A DNA stretch of 64,000 bases from NCBI GenBank assembly GCA_910574015.1, contig CAJSYQ010000003.1, positions 62,001-126,000 on the forward strand, read 5' to 3'. Position 1 is the stretch's first letter. The number at the start of each line of letters is the position of its first letter. Source of the stretch: Eubacteriaceae bacterium (GTDB lineage Bacteria; Bacillota; Clostridia; Lachnospirales; Lachnospiraceae). The notes below the pieces were generated by a model. That model did not search any database and was not told the DNA's origin. It was given only the letters and a program-made list of their open reading frames with translations. Below, piece after piece: positions 42,755 through 51,344 of the stretch. A program made the translations under genes and the position numbers.

Positions 42755-44257
42755 ATGAAGCTTGCTAATTTAGATTGTTTTAATGAAATCGTTATTCAGA
42801 TGCACGATAACCCGGATGCAGATGCTGTTGGATCCGGATATGCCCTGTACAGGTATTTTGAATCAAAGGGAAAGAGCGTCCGCTTGATCTACGGGGGAAG
42901 GGAGAGGATTAAGAAGAGCAATATGCTTCTGCTGCTAAAGGAGCTGGAGATTCCAGCGGAATATATCGACGATTCCTCAGATCCCGGGAGACCAGAGCTT
43001 CTGCTGACGGTGGACTGCCAGTATGGGGAGGGAAACGTCACGCCTTTCGAGGCGGAGAACATAGCGATGATCGATCACCACGACACGGCCCGGTCATCTG
43101 ACGATATGGTAGAGATCCGAAGCCATATTGTAAGCTGTTCTACGGTTTGCTTTGATATGCTTACTGAGGACGGATATGATGTGAATCAGGACCTGAGTGT
43201 CTCTACTGCTCTGTATTACGGGCTCTTTATGGACAGCAATGAGCTGTCGGAGATCCGTCACCCCCTGGAGCGGGATATGATTGAATTCTTAAACGTGGAT
43301 CAGGGCCTGATCCGCAAGCTTACCCATGCAAATTTCACACTGGATGAACTGGAGACAGCTGCGCTTGCCATGATCCGTTTCAGCTACGATGAGAATAAGA
43401 GATTGTCTATTGTGAAATCCAAGCCGTGTGATCCGAATATTCTCGGGCTGGTGGGGGATATGGTTCTTCAGGTAGACAGCATTGATGTGTGCATTATCTT
43501 TAACAAGTGTGCCGGCGGCTACAAGCTCTCGGTCAGGAGCTGCGACGTGGAAGTGGCGGCAAACGATCTGGCGGAGTATCTGACCGAATCTGTTGGTAAC
43601 GGCGGCGGGCATATCGACAAGGCAGGCGGTTTTATCAATGAGAAAAATTATGTGGAGCAGTACGACGATATGGTGATTGAATCCTATATCTTCAGCCGGG
43701 TGGAAGACTATTATGACAGCTTTGACGTCGTATATGCCAGGGACGGTTTTAATTCAAAGGATGGCTTTACACTTTATCGCAAGAAGCCTTATACATATGG
43801 TTATGTAAAGAGCACAGATCTTTTTGATGCGGGGACGGAGTGCCGGATCCGGACATTGGAGGGGGATGTGCGGGTCACGGCGGATAAAGATATTTATCTG
43901 ATCATTGGTTATATGGGAGAGGTGTATCCCATTGAGAGGGATATATTCTGTAAGAAATACAGGGTGAAGGAAGAAAGGTTTTACAAAAAATTCGATTATG
44001 CGCCGTCTGTCCGGGGTATGAAGGATGACAGGACATGCGAGATCATGGAATATGCGAAAGAATGCGTGTCCAGGGATGAGGCAAAGATCTATGCCAAGCC
44101 CCTGCAGAAGGCGGTCAAGGTTTTCACTAAATGGGATTATGAGAAATATATGAGTGGAAAACCGGAGGATTATATCTGCTATGCCTATGATGATGAACAT
44201 GATATCTATGTGATCAAGAAAAGTGTGTTTACAGAGACATATGAAAAGGTGGAATAA
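42755..44257 (+). CDS. DHH/DHHA1 phosphoesterase with C-terminal extension
   Basis: 500 residues. The DHH domain has metal-binding HDNPDADAVGS, the VDCQYG strand and the DHHD motif. DHHA1 follows with SVGNGGGHIDKAGGF near 285-300. Family members hydrolyse oligoribonucleotides or cyclic dinucleotides. A further ~180 residues (about 320-500) rich in Tyr, Asp and Lys are not part of standard NrnA-type proteins and I do not recognise them. The ATG at 42755 is preferred (GGAGGAG upstream); the ATG at 42743 overlaps that site. Cotranscribed with the TIR gene. Confidence 0.85.
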   Translation: MKLANLDCFNEIVIQMHDNPDADAVGSGYALYRYFESKGKSVRLIYGGRERIKKSNMLLLLKELEIPAEYIDDSSDPGRPELLLTVDCQYGEGNVTPFEAENIAMIDHHDTARSSDDMVEIRSHIVSCSTVCFDMLTEDGYDVNQDLSVSTALYYGLFMDSNELSEIRHPLERDMIEFLNVDQGLIRKLTHANFTLDELETAALAMIRFSYDENKRLSIVKSKPCDPNILGLVGDMVLQVDSIDVCIIFNKCAGGYKLSVRSCDVEVAANDLAEYLTESVGNGGGHIDKAGGFINEKNYVEQYDDMVIESYIFSRVEDYYDSFDVVYARDGFNSKDGFTLYRKKPYTYGYVKSTDLFDAGTECRIRTLEGDVRVTADKDIYLIIGYMGEVYPIERDIFCKKYRVKEERFYKKFDYAPSVRGMKDDRTCEIMEYAKECVSRDEAKIYAKPLQKAVKVFTKWDYEKYMSGKPEDYICYAYDDEHDIYVIKKSVFTETYEKVE

Positions 44258-44265
44258 AAAGGGAG

Positions 44266-44292
44266 GGCAGCTCCGGGTCAGGAGCTGCCTTT
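44266..44292. terminator. Bidirectional terminator
   Basis: Perfect 9-bp stem GGCAGCTCC / GGAGCTGCC (44266-44274, 44281-44289). T residues follow on the plus strand, and the minus strand has a T run beyond the stem. It lies between convergent DHH and propeller genes. Confidence 0.75.
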
Positions 44293-45960
44293 GACTTTAT
44301 ATGTCTTCGTATAACGGGAATAGATCCATTTGGAACCGGACCGGCTCCGGCTCCGGAGCCGGAGATACAAGGTTTTCTTTTTTTTCACGGACAATGTGCA
44401 GCTTGCTTTGGACCGGATCATCCTTTTCTTCCATTTGCCCCTTTTATTGTATCTTATATATAAGATGGTCTGTGTTTTTTTCTGTTTTTTCCAGGAAATT
44501 ATCAACTTCTTTTTCTTTCGGGCAGTCCGCAGCCGCGTGGGCTTTTTTGGTTTTCCTGTCTGCCCCGCCGATTTCTTTGATTCCTGGGGGGGTGAGGGGA
44601 CTGCCGGAGAGGGGCTTCCGTTTGGCACTGTGGCAGGGGCGGTGGGTTCTGGAAGGGATGGATCCGCCTTATCTGAACTGTTTTCCACCTCTGACACGGC
44701 GAACAGTGTATTGCTGTCGTTGGAATAATACAATGTTCCGTCGATGTCAGCGGTGATGCTGGACATGCAGAACTGTCTGGCAAAGGCAGGGGTATAGAGT
44801 GTCTGCAGGCTCCCGGCAGTACAGGTGCTGTCATCTATGAGATAATAGACTCCTCCGGGTATGCTGTTTGCCGACACATAGACATAGACACGATCATGAT
44901 TTGCCGAAGAGGAATAGCCGGTGGAGACAAGGGGAGAGGACTTAATCTCGGCGGAGCGCTCCCCCTGTACGGTGTAGATCAGGGAGAGGGTTTCGGCATC
45001 CAGTACGGACAGGTGCCCAAAGCCGTCTGCGATACTTCCCACATACAGTCTGCCATTCCAGACAGAGGGGGTACTGGTGCAGTGCAGGGAAGCTGCGCCG
45101 GGCACGGCGGAGCCGGAACGGATTTCTTCCTTTCGTATCTTTCCGGGTAAGGAATGTTCGGAGCCGGAAAGGGGAATGCGGTAGACCATGCCGTCGGTGT
45201 CTGCTGTGTACAGTGAGTCCGTATCCGGATGGAAAGTAAGACCGGAACGGATCTTAGTCCCGCCTGTCAGAGCCGCCGTATCGTATACCTGATCCGTAGT
45301 GAGGCTGTGGGAGACAAGAATTCCGTTGTCTCCGGCAAAATATAGGATATTCTTGTGGGATACAGCCCCGCTCCAATAGTAGCCGCCGGGGTGTTCTGGA
45401 TCCTCATAGGTCCATTGTATACTGCCATTCCGTGTGTCGATACAGTAAAAGATTCCGGTACTGTCAGTTCCCGATATCATATTGACAGTGCCGGCATACA
45501 GATAACCGTCCTGATAAAATAGTGTAGAGAGCGACTGCCCGCCCAGGGATCTGCTCTGCCACAGGGAGGTCATGGTGCGGATATCCACGCATTCAATCCT
45601 GCCGCCGGAGAGGGGGATCATAAGCCGGTCTCCTTCCAACAGCATATGGCAGACAGAATCTGTCCGGGCGGTCAGCGGCAGGGTGCGCTGTATCGTTCCG
45701 TCTTTCTTGTCTAGCTCATATAGTGTCCTGTCATTTGCAATATATACCGCGGCATCACAAAGAATCGGATCGGAATTGTATGAATGTATGCCTTGGGCGG
45801 AGGGGAAGGAGCGGGTCCATACGGTCCCTCCCCTCTCTGTATTTGTGGGAGTCCGGGCGGAGGTTACACCGCCATAGCCTTCTCCTGTTTCCTGACGGAA
45901 TGTGGTAAAAGAACAGAGAAGCAGGGCGGAAACCAGAATCAGTGGTAGAAATTTTTTCAT
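44278..45960 (-). CDS. Secreted PQQ-type beta-propeller protein with Fn3-like tail
   Basis: 560 residues. Signal peptide (MKKFLPLILVSALLLCS). A PQQ/WD-like beta-propeller of repeated blades follows (SDPILCDAAVYIANDRTLYELDKKDG, FYCIDTRNGSIQWTYE, NGRLYVGSIADGFGHLSVLDAETLSLIYTV, in pieces). Then a Pro/Ser linker and a very Lys/Arg-rich fibronectin-like C-terminal domain (RLRTARKKKKLIISWKKQ). The basic end may hold it at the wall. Its ATG overlaps the stop of the DUF4430 gene by 4 nt, so the two are made together. Ligand unknown. Confidence 0.82.
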   Translation of the reverse strand: MKKFLPLILVSALLLCSFTTFRQETGEGYGGVTSARTPTNTERGGTVWTRSFPSAQGIHSYNSDPILCDAAVYIANDRTLYELDKKDGTIQRTLPLTARTDSVCHMLLEGDRLMIPLSGGRIECVDIRTMTSLWQSRSLGGQSLSTLFYQDGYLYAGTVNMISGTDSTGIFYCIDTRNGSIQWTYEDPEHPGGYYWSGAVSHKNILYFAGDNGILVSHSLTTDQVYDTAALTGGTKIRSGLTFHPDTDSLYTADTDGMVYRIPLSGSEHSLPGKIRKEEIRSGSAVPGAASLHCTSTPSVWNGRLYVGSIADGFGHLSVLDAETLSLIYTVQGERSAEIKSSPLVSTGYSSSANHDRVYVYVSANSIPGGVYYLIDDSTCTAGSLQTLYTPAFARQFCMSSITADIDGTLYYSNDSNTLFAVSEVENSSDKADPSLPEPTAPATVPNGSPSPAVPSPPQESKKSAGQTGKPKKPTRLRTARKKKKLIISWKKQKKTQTILYIRYNKRGKWKKRMIRSKASCTLSVKKKKTLYLRLRSRSRSGSKWIYSRYTKTYKVKGSS

Positions 45961-47213
45961 GCCCTTTTCACCTTTACTTTAATGGGATTGCTGTAGGCTC
46001 CGTATAACACCTTATTTTTGGATCTGCGGTAAGCGCGCACTTTAAAATAATAGGTTCCTTTTTTCAGACGGATCACCACTCTGTTTTTCTTTACATTTTT
46101 TTTCATCTTGTATCCCTTTTTCTTCTTTTTGGATACATATACCTTGAAGCCGGCAGCGCCGCTCACCTTTTTCCAGGAGAGGATAACACTTTTCTTGGAT
46201 TTCCCTGATTTTTTTACAGCTGCCTTGACCTTCTTTACCTTAGCCAGTTTTTTTGCCTTGGCTTTTGGCTGGCTGCCGGCGGTATTTTTGTCCCCGTTCC
46301 CTGCTGTAATGGGATCCTCCCGCCGGCTGTTGACCGTTACAACGGCATAGGGACGGGAGATGTCAAAATGTTTTCCGTCAGCGGTCCTGCGGCTGGCAGA
46401 AAGGACATATTTCCCGGCTTTTTTAAAGGTAAGGACGGCTTTTCCATCCGCACCGGTCAGGGCGGTTATAACGGCATTCTGTTCCGTTGCCATGCTGTCT
46501 GAACTGGTGTATTCTGCGGCTGTGACGGCTGCCCCCGTGACGGCTTTTGTATAGGCAATGGAATGGAACTGTTCATCGTATGTCATGCCGCTGCCCTTCA
46601 GTGAGACAATTATGTTCTCGTCTGTCTGTGCTGTATAGGCGGGTTTGTCAAAGTAGCTGTATAGTGTCTCATCCTCTGCCGGCCAGGCATTCCAGAGGCC
46701 GTAAAACACGATGGTATCATTGTTTTTTAAAGTATACTGGTCTGCCGCACAGCCCATGTGGGTCACTGGATCGATGGGCGCCGCGTCGTTTACCGTGAAT
46801 CCCCAATACACGTTGTCCTGGCTGCCCGAGGCAGCGCTGCCATAGGGCGCTTCGCCGCATTTGCCCTGTATGGATATTCCCGTGATATAGGCAGATCCAT
46901 AAGTAAAATCCGCTGCGATATATTGTTTCATTGTAGTGTTATCTGCGCCCTTCTGCCGCATAAATTTTGCCAGTGCATGCAGCGGAGTGGCCGTGCTGCT
47001 GACGGGACCGGTGGCAAGTCCTAAGCCATAGTCAGTCTGCGTATCGGCATCTGTCAGGGTGATCTGTACCGGTGAGGTCATCATGCTTTCATCTTGTTCG
47101 ATTCGGAGAGTGATCGTCACTGAGGATGCCGCTCTGGCAGTCAGGCCATTTGTCAGGGACAAGGTTATGGCGAGAACCAGAATACAAGAGATAAATCTGC
47201 GTTTTTGGGTCAT
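45957..47213 (-). CDS. Secreted DUF4430-domain protein with basic Fn3-like tail
   Basis: 418 residues. Signal peptide (MTQKRRFISCILVLAITLSLTNGLTARA). A DUF4430-like domain spans about 90-190 (TPLHALAKFMRQKG, VYWGFTVNDAAPI, CAADQYTLKNNDTIVFYG). An Ig/carboxypeptidase-like beta domain covers about 200-310 (AVLTFKKAGKYVLSASRR). The C-terminal domain is Lys-rich and fibronectin-like. DUF4430 is the fold of the C-terminal domain of transcobalamin and intrinsic factor, so ligand capture at the surface is plausible. The ATG at 47213 has GAAGGA upstream. Another DUF4430 gene is divergent from it. Confidence 0.8.
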   Translation of the reverse strand: MTQKRRFISCILVLAITLSLTNGLTARAASSVTITLRIEQDESMMTSPVQITLTDADTQTDYGLGLATGPVSSTATPLHALAKFMRQKGADNTTMKQYIAADFTYGSAYITGISIQGKCGEAPYGSAASGSQDNVYWGFTVNDAAPIDPVTHMGCAADQYTLKNNDTIVFYGLWNAWPAEDETLYSYFDKPAYTAQTDENIIVSLKGSGMTYDEQFHSIAYTKAVTGAAVTAAEYTSSDSMATEQNAVITALTGADGKAVLTFKKAGKYVLSASRRTADGKHFDISRPYAVVTVNSRREDPITAGNGDKNTAGSQPKAKAKKLAKVKKVKAAVKKSGKSKKSVILSWKKVSGAAGFKVYVSKKKKKGYKMKKNVKKNRVVIRLKKGTYYFKVRAYRRSKNKVLYGAYSNPIKVKVKRA

Positions 47214-47363
47214 ATTGGAATCCTTCTTTCTTATCAAATGTGTATCCACTTTACCGTGGACCGTGTTTCATTATAACAATGGCAGATATTTTTGTCTACT
47301 AAAAATCCTTGTATCTTTCCGGTATATTTGGTAAAGTGGTAAAAAGAAAGATGGGGGCAGATC

Positions 47364-48197
47364 ATGAAACAGAAAAGAAAAGCAATCGTATTGTGCCTTG
47401 CAGCACTTTTTATACTGGCAGGGGTACTGATCTGGCAGGGGACTCGGCAGTTTCCTGCTCTGGAGACAAAAAATGCCGTGGGAGACGCCCGGATAACACA
47501 GCCGGCGGCGCAGGAATCCGGGGTGCAGCCAGAGCAGGAACCATCTGTTACCGACACGGCGGTATCGGCAGAGCCAAACCAGGCGGAGACAAAAAAGATA
47601 ACCAGGCGGCGGACTCCGTCCCCCGCGGCAGGGCAGATGCCCGATACCGGAAATAAGAAGCCCGAAAAGCAAGATGAGAATAAAGCTTCTGATTCGGATA
47701 AAAAAGGGTGGAAGAAGGGGGAGGAGAGGGCCTCTGTATCACCTAGTCCCTCTGCCAGTCCGGCGCCGGCTGCCACAGCCACGGCAATACCTTCGCCCTC
47801 TCCGTCTTTGTCACAGGCAGAGGCGGAAAAGGTCAGGCTTACGATCCAGTGTACGAGCATTCTTGGATCTAAGGATCTGTGGAAGGACGGGCTGGAGGAA
47901 GTTATTCCGCCAGACGGGATTTTCTATGATGGAGAGTGTGGATTTTCACCGGGGGATTCGGTGTATCATATTCTCAGAAACGTATGCAGTGAGAAGGATA
48001 TCCCACTGGACAGCCAGTACACGCCGGTTTTTGGGACGTACTATATCCGGGGAATCGGGAATCTTTATGAATTTGATTGTGGAGATGAGAGCGGCTGGAA
48101 GTACTCGGTAAACGGGATAACGCCGGGAGAGGGGAGCAGTTCCTATTTTCCGCGAAACGGAGATTACATTGTCTTTTTTTATGATCATAGGCTGTAA
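47364..48197 (+). CDS. Membrane-anchored DUF4430-domain protein
   Basis: 277 residues. N-terminal signal/anchor (KAIVLCLAALFILAGVLIW), then a long low-complexity stalk (about 35-150) rich in Pro, Ser, Lys and Glu. The C-terminal DUF4430 domain (about 153-277) has IPPDGIFYDGECGFSPGDSVYHIL and a closing NGDYIVFFYDHRL. It looks like a surface substrate-binding protein on a stalk. It stands 30 nt upstream of ecfT, so it probably feeds the ECF transporter encoded next. Confidence 0.83.
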   Translation: MKQKRKAIVLCLAALFILAGVLIWQGTRQFPALETKNAVGDARITQPAAQESGVQPEQEPSVTDTAVSAEPNQAETKKITRRRTPSPAAGQMPDTGNKKPEKQDENKASDSDKKGWKKGEERASVSPSPSASPAPAATATAIPSPSPSLSQAEAEKVRLTIQCTSILGSKDLWKDGLEEVIPPDGIFYDGECGFSPGDSVYHILRNVCSEKDIPLDSQYTPVFGTYYIRGIGNLYEFDCGDESGWKYSVNGITPGEGSSSYFPRNGDYIVFFYDHRL

Positions 48198-48227
48198 TGT
48201 CTGGAACACAGGCAGGGAGGTGCAGGG

Positions 48228-49097
48228 ATGAATCCTTTGGGACGGTCACATCCGATGGTGATCTTATTGTATTATGTGTTAGCGGTGGTACTTATGACCG
48301 TTGTTTCACATCCTCTTGTCAATGGGATGATCTGGGTCATGTCCCTGTTTCATTATTTCTCTCTTGTGGGAATACGAAAGGGGGTTCGTATGGTATGGTA
48401 TAGTCTGGGGACTGCGGCCCTCTGCCTTATATTGAATCCTCTTCTGAATCATCGCGGGGTGACTCTCATCTGTGTGCTGGGGGAGCAGCGTATTACATGG
48501 GAAGCAGCCTTATACGGAATGCATATGGCTATGCTTTTACTTGCTTCGCTCCTTCTGTTTTCCTGCTTTAGTCATCTTATGACAGCACAGAAGATCATGA
48601 CTCTTATGGGTAAAAGGATGCCGTCCTTTGCCCTTCTCTTTTCCATGATACTGCGCTCTGTGCCAAAGGCGGGCAGGGATTTTCGGATGATGTCGTCTCT
48701 GCATGGTAATTCCCCCTCTATGTGGTCGGCCCTGATGGGAATGGTTTTGGAGGATTCCGTGGCAAGGAGCCTTTCCATGAAGAGCCGTCATTACGGTAGT
48801 GACAGCCGAAGTTCATATTATTATAGAAGGATGAAGGGCGGGGAGATCTGTCTCTGCCTTTTGCTTGTAGTGGCGGCGGTGGTGCCGGCGGCGTGGCAGG
48901 AGCTTGGCGGACTGCGGGTTCGTTTTTTCCCCAGTGTCCGTATTGACTGTCTGCCCGTGGGGATATGGATTATATTATTTGTTTTTTACAGTCTGCCGCT
49001 GCTCTGGCGGGGAAAGGAGGAATTGTCATGGTATTTATCCAGGCGGAGGATTATCGGTTCCTCTATCCCGGAGAAGAAAAGCCGGCGCTGGACATAA
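48228..49097 (+). CDS. ecfT: ECF transporter T component (EcfT)
   Basis: 289-residue membrane coupling protein. Hydrophobic segments lie at the N-terminal half and near 205-260. The coupling-helix region follows FSHLMTAQKIMTLMGKRMPSFALLFSMILRSVPK (in pieces), with a later SLSMKSRHYG in place of the usual A-R-G-x motifs. EcfT links the S component to the ATPases. It overlaps the ATPase gene by 70 nt. Confidence 0.82.
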   Translation: MNPLGRSHPMVILLYYVLAVVLMTVVSHPLVNGMIWVMSLFHYFSLVGIRKGVRMVWYSLGTAALCLILNPLLNHRGVTLICVLGEQRITWEAALYGMHMAMLLLASLLLFSCFSHLMTAQKIMTLMGKRMPSFALLFSMILRSVPKAGRDFRMMSSLHGNSPSMWSALMGMVLEDSVARSLSMKSRHYGSDSRSSYYYRRMKGGEICLCLLLVVAAVVPAAWQELGGLRVRFFPSVRIDCLPVGIWIILFVFYSLPLLWRGKEELSWYLSRRRIIGSSIPEKKSRRWT

Positions 49098-50629
49098 GCG
49101 GGCTGGAGATTGGCAAGGGGACATTCTGCCTTGTGGCAGGCGCTTCTGGCAGCGGGAAGACTACTCTGTTGAGACAGCTTTCTGGCAGCACGGTACTGCA
49201 GGGGAAGGAACAGGGAAGTCTGATCAACAACGCCGTACTGCCGGCTTATGTGTGGCAGGATCCTGCCGCCCAGATTGTGACGGACCGTGCGGAATATGAG
49301 ATCGTATTCGGACTTGAGAATAGGGGGATGCCAAAGGAAAAGATGCAGCGCAGGCTGGCGGAGGTGGTGACCTTCTTTGGTTTGGAGGAGATGGCGGGAC
49401 GGGATACGATGTCACTCAGCGGGGGGGAGATGCAGACGCTGAATGCCGCCGCTGCTGTGGCGCAAAACCCGGATCTGTTGTTGCTGGACGAGCCAACCAG
49501 TCAGCTGGATCCGGTGGCGTCCCGGCATTTTTACGAGTTTCTTCGCCAGGTGAATGAGGAATTGGGTATCACGATTATCATAACGGAACAGAGACTGGAG
49601 GATGTAGTGCCTTTGGCGGATGAGATGATCCTGATGGAGGATGGCAGAATCTGTACCTCCGGCAGACCGGAAGAGGTATTCCGGCAGCTGTCCGGCGGGC
49701 TGCTTTCCTTTTTCCCTTCTTATATGCAGTTGTTCCACAGGATGGAAAAATCTGCGGAGGTACCTCTTACTAAAAAGGAGGCGAGAAAATGGTTCTGTTC
49801 CAGTTTCCGGGCAAAGGAGCCGGATGGACCCGGAGCGGGGGAGCACACGGATTCTCTAAATCTTATCACAGGGAATCCGATAATTGGAAAAAATCTCTTC
49901 TTCCGCTATGAGAAGTCCCTGCCGGATGTCCTCCGGGATTGTTCCTTCTCCTTCGCCAGAGGAAGGGTGACCTGTCTGGCGGGAGGAAATGGCAGTGGAA
50001 AGACGACTCTTTTGGAAATTCTGTATGGACGATACCGCGCATATCACGGAAAGCTGAAAAATGTACCAGATCAACCTATCTTTCTGCCACAGCAGCCGGG
50101 ATATCTTTTCCTAAAAGACACGGTAGAAGAGTGCTGCTCTGGGAGGGAGCGGATGAAAGAGCTGTTATCCTATTTTGGACTGGAGGGATTACAGGAGCGT
50201 CATCCCGGAGATCTCAGCGGGGGAGAATTACAGAGACTTGGTTTGTGTCATGTGCTGGGACAGGAGACGGAGCTCTATCTTCTGGATGAACCCACGAAGG
50301 GATTGGATTCTCAGAATAAGCGTCTGCTTGGGAGACTGCTCCGTAATATGTCGTCCCAGGGGAAAACTATTCTTGCAGTCTCTCATGATATGGAGTTTGC
50401 GGCAGAATTTACGGATTTTATGGCTTTGATGTTTCAGGGAGCGGTACAGCTGGTGGCGGATACAAGGGAGTTCTTTGTGGAGAATCAGTTTTATACCACA
50501 AGCCTGAACCGGATTGCCCGGGAGATCTGCCTCTATATTATCACACAGGAGGATGTGGAACGGTATGTGGAGAAAAAGGATAGTGGATGCCTGTCTTTTC
50601 CTGATCCTGGCGGGACTGCTGGCGTATGA
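49028..50629 (+). CDS. ECF transporter ATPase, two ABC domains fused
   Basis: 533 residues carrying two ABC domains. Domain 1: Walker A GASGSGKTT (near 37), signature LSGGEMQ, Walker B LLLLDEPTSQLD. Domain 2: Walker A GGNGSGKTT (near 321), signature LSGGELQ, Walker B LYLLDEPTKGLD. Separate EcfA and EcfA' are fused in one chain, as in some clostridial ECF modules (YkoD-like). The ATG at 49028 follows AAAGGAGG. The 3' end overlaps the S component gene. Confidence 0.93.
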   Translation: MVFIQAEDYRFLYPGEEKPALDISGLEIGKGTFCLVAGASGSGKTTLLRQLSGSTVLQGKEQGSLINNAVLPAYVWQDPAAQIVTDRAEYEIVFGLENRGMPKEKMQRRLAEVVTFFGLEEMAGRDTMSLSGGEMQTLNAAAAVAQNPDLLLLDEPTSQLDPVASRHFYEFLRQVNEELGITIIITEQRLEDVVPLADEMILMEDGRICTSGRPEEVFRQLSGGLLSFFPSYMQLFHRMEKSAEVPLTKKEARKWFCSSFRAKEPDGPGAGEHTDSLNLITGNPIIGKNLFFRYEKSLPDVLRDCSFSFARGRVTCLAGGNGSGKTTLLEILYGRYRAYHGKLKNVPDQPIFLPQQPGYLFLKDTVEECCSGRERMKELLSYFGLEGLQERHPGDLSGGELQRLGLCHVLGQETELYLLDEPTKGLDSQNKRLLGRLLRNMSSQGKTILAVSHDMEFAAEFTDFMALMFQGAVQLVADTREFFVENQFYTTSLNRIAREICLYIITQEDVERYVEKKDSGCLSFPDPGGTAGV

Positions 50630-51263
50630 GATTGTTATTATGAGGGGAAATCACTTTTATGCGGTCAGTCTTATTATCATTGTGACTGGTATTTTGCGGT
50701 TTCTCCTTTCTTTTGAAAAAAGCCATCCCAGCGTGCAGATGATGGCTGTCATAGCTGCGTTATGCGGTCTTGCCACGGCATCCCGGATCGCCTTTTTCTT
50801 TCTTCCTCAGGTAAAGCCCATCGCCGCCGTGGTTATTATATGCGGCATCGTTTATGGCGGTGAGGCGGGTTTTGTGACGGGAGCTGTCAGTGCGTTTGTT
50901 TCTAATTTCTATTTTGGACAGGGGAGCTGGACACCCTTTCAGATGTTTGCTCTTGGATTGATTGGCTTCTTTGCGGGTATACTCTTTAGAGAGAGACAGA
51001 ACCGCATCGCGGTGTCAGTATATGGTTTTTGCTCGGTGGTAGTTCTCTATGGCGGTATTGTGGATCTCAATACGGTTTTTATGATGTCGGGCGGTCTGGA
51101 TGCCGGTACTGCAGCAGGGGTGTATCTGTCCGCCCTGCCCTTTAATACTGCATTTGGAATATCCACAGCCGCCTTCCTTTTCCTGCTGTACAGGCCGGTA
51201 GTGCGGCGGTTGGAGCGGATCAGCAGAAAGTACTGTCTGATTGACAAAGATGCGGAAAAATAG
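50565..51263 (+). CDS. ECF transporter S component (substrate-binding membrane protein)
   Basis: 232 residues, about six TM segments, with the alanine- and glycine-rich S-component pattern (IAALCGLATASRIAFFFLPQVKPIAAVVIICGIVYGGEAGF in pieces; FYFGQGSWTPFQMFALGLIGF). Relatives of this form often transport cobalamin-type or vitamin ligands, but the substrate is not provable here. AGGAGG lies 12 nt upstream of the ATG at 50565, while an ATG at 50553 abuts it. A dedicated T-A-A-S set with DUF4430 proteins suggests a group I-like ECF importer. Confidence 0.82.
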   Translation: MWRKRIVDACLFLILAGLLAYEIVIMRGNHFYAVSLIIIVTGILRFLLSFEKSHPSVQMMAVIAALCGLATASRIAFFFLPQVKPIAAVVIICGIVYGGEAGFVTGAVSAFVSNFYFGQGSWTPFQMFALGLIGFFAGILFRERQNRIAVSVYGFCSVVVLYGGIVDLNTVFMMSGGLDAGTAAGVYLSALPFNTAFGISTAAFLFLLYRPVVRRLERISRKYCLIDKDAEK

Positions 51264-51344
51264 TATCATTAACACAGATTTTATTAAAACGTGCGGCGTA
51301 TGCGGCGGTAGTGCGGCAATTGTCAGCACAGAAAAGAGGAGTCT

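Noticed and set aside
47214-47363. Cobalamin riboswitch in the DUF4430 divergent gap
   Set aside because: Too short and without the GCCACTG B12-box; nothing structured was seen.
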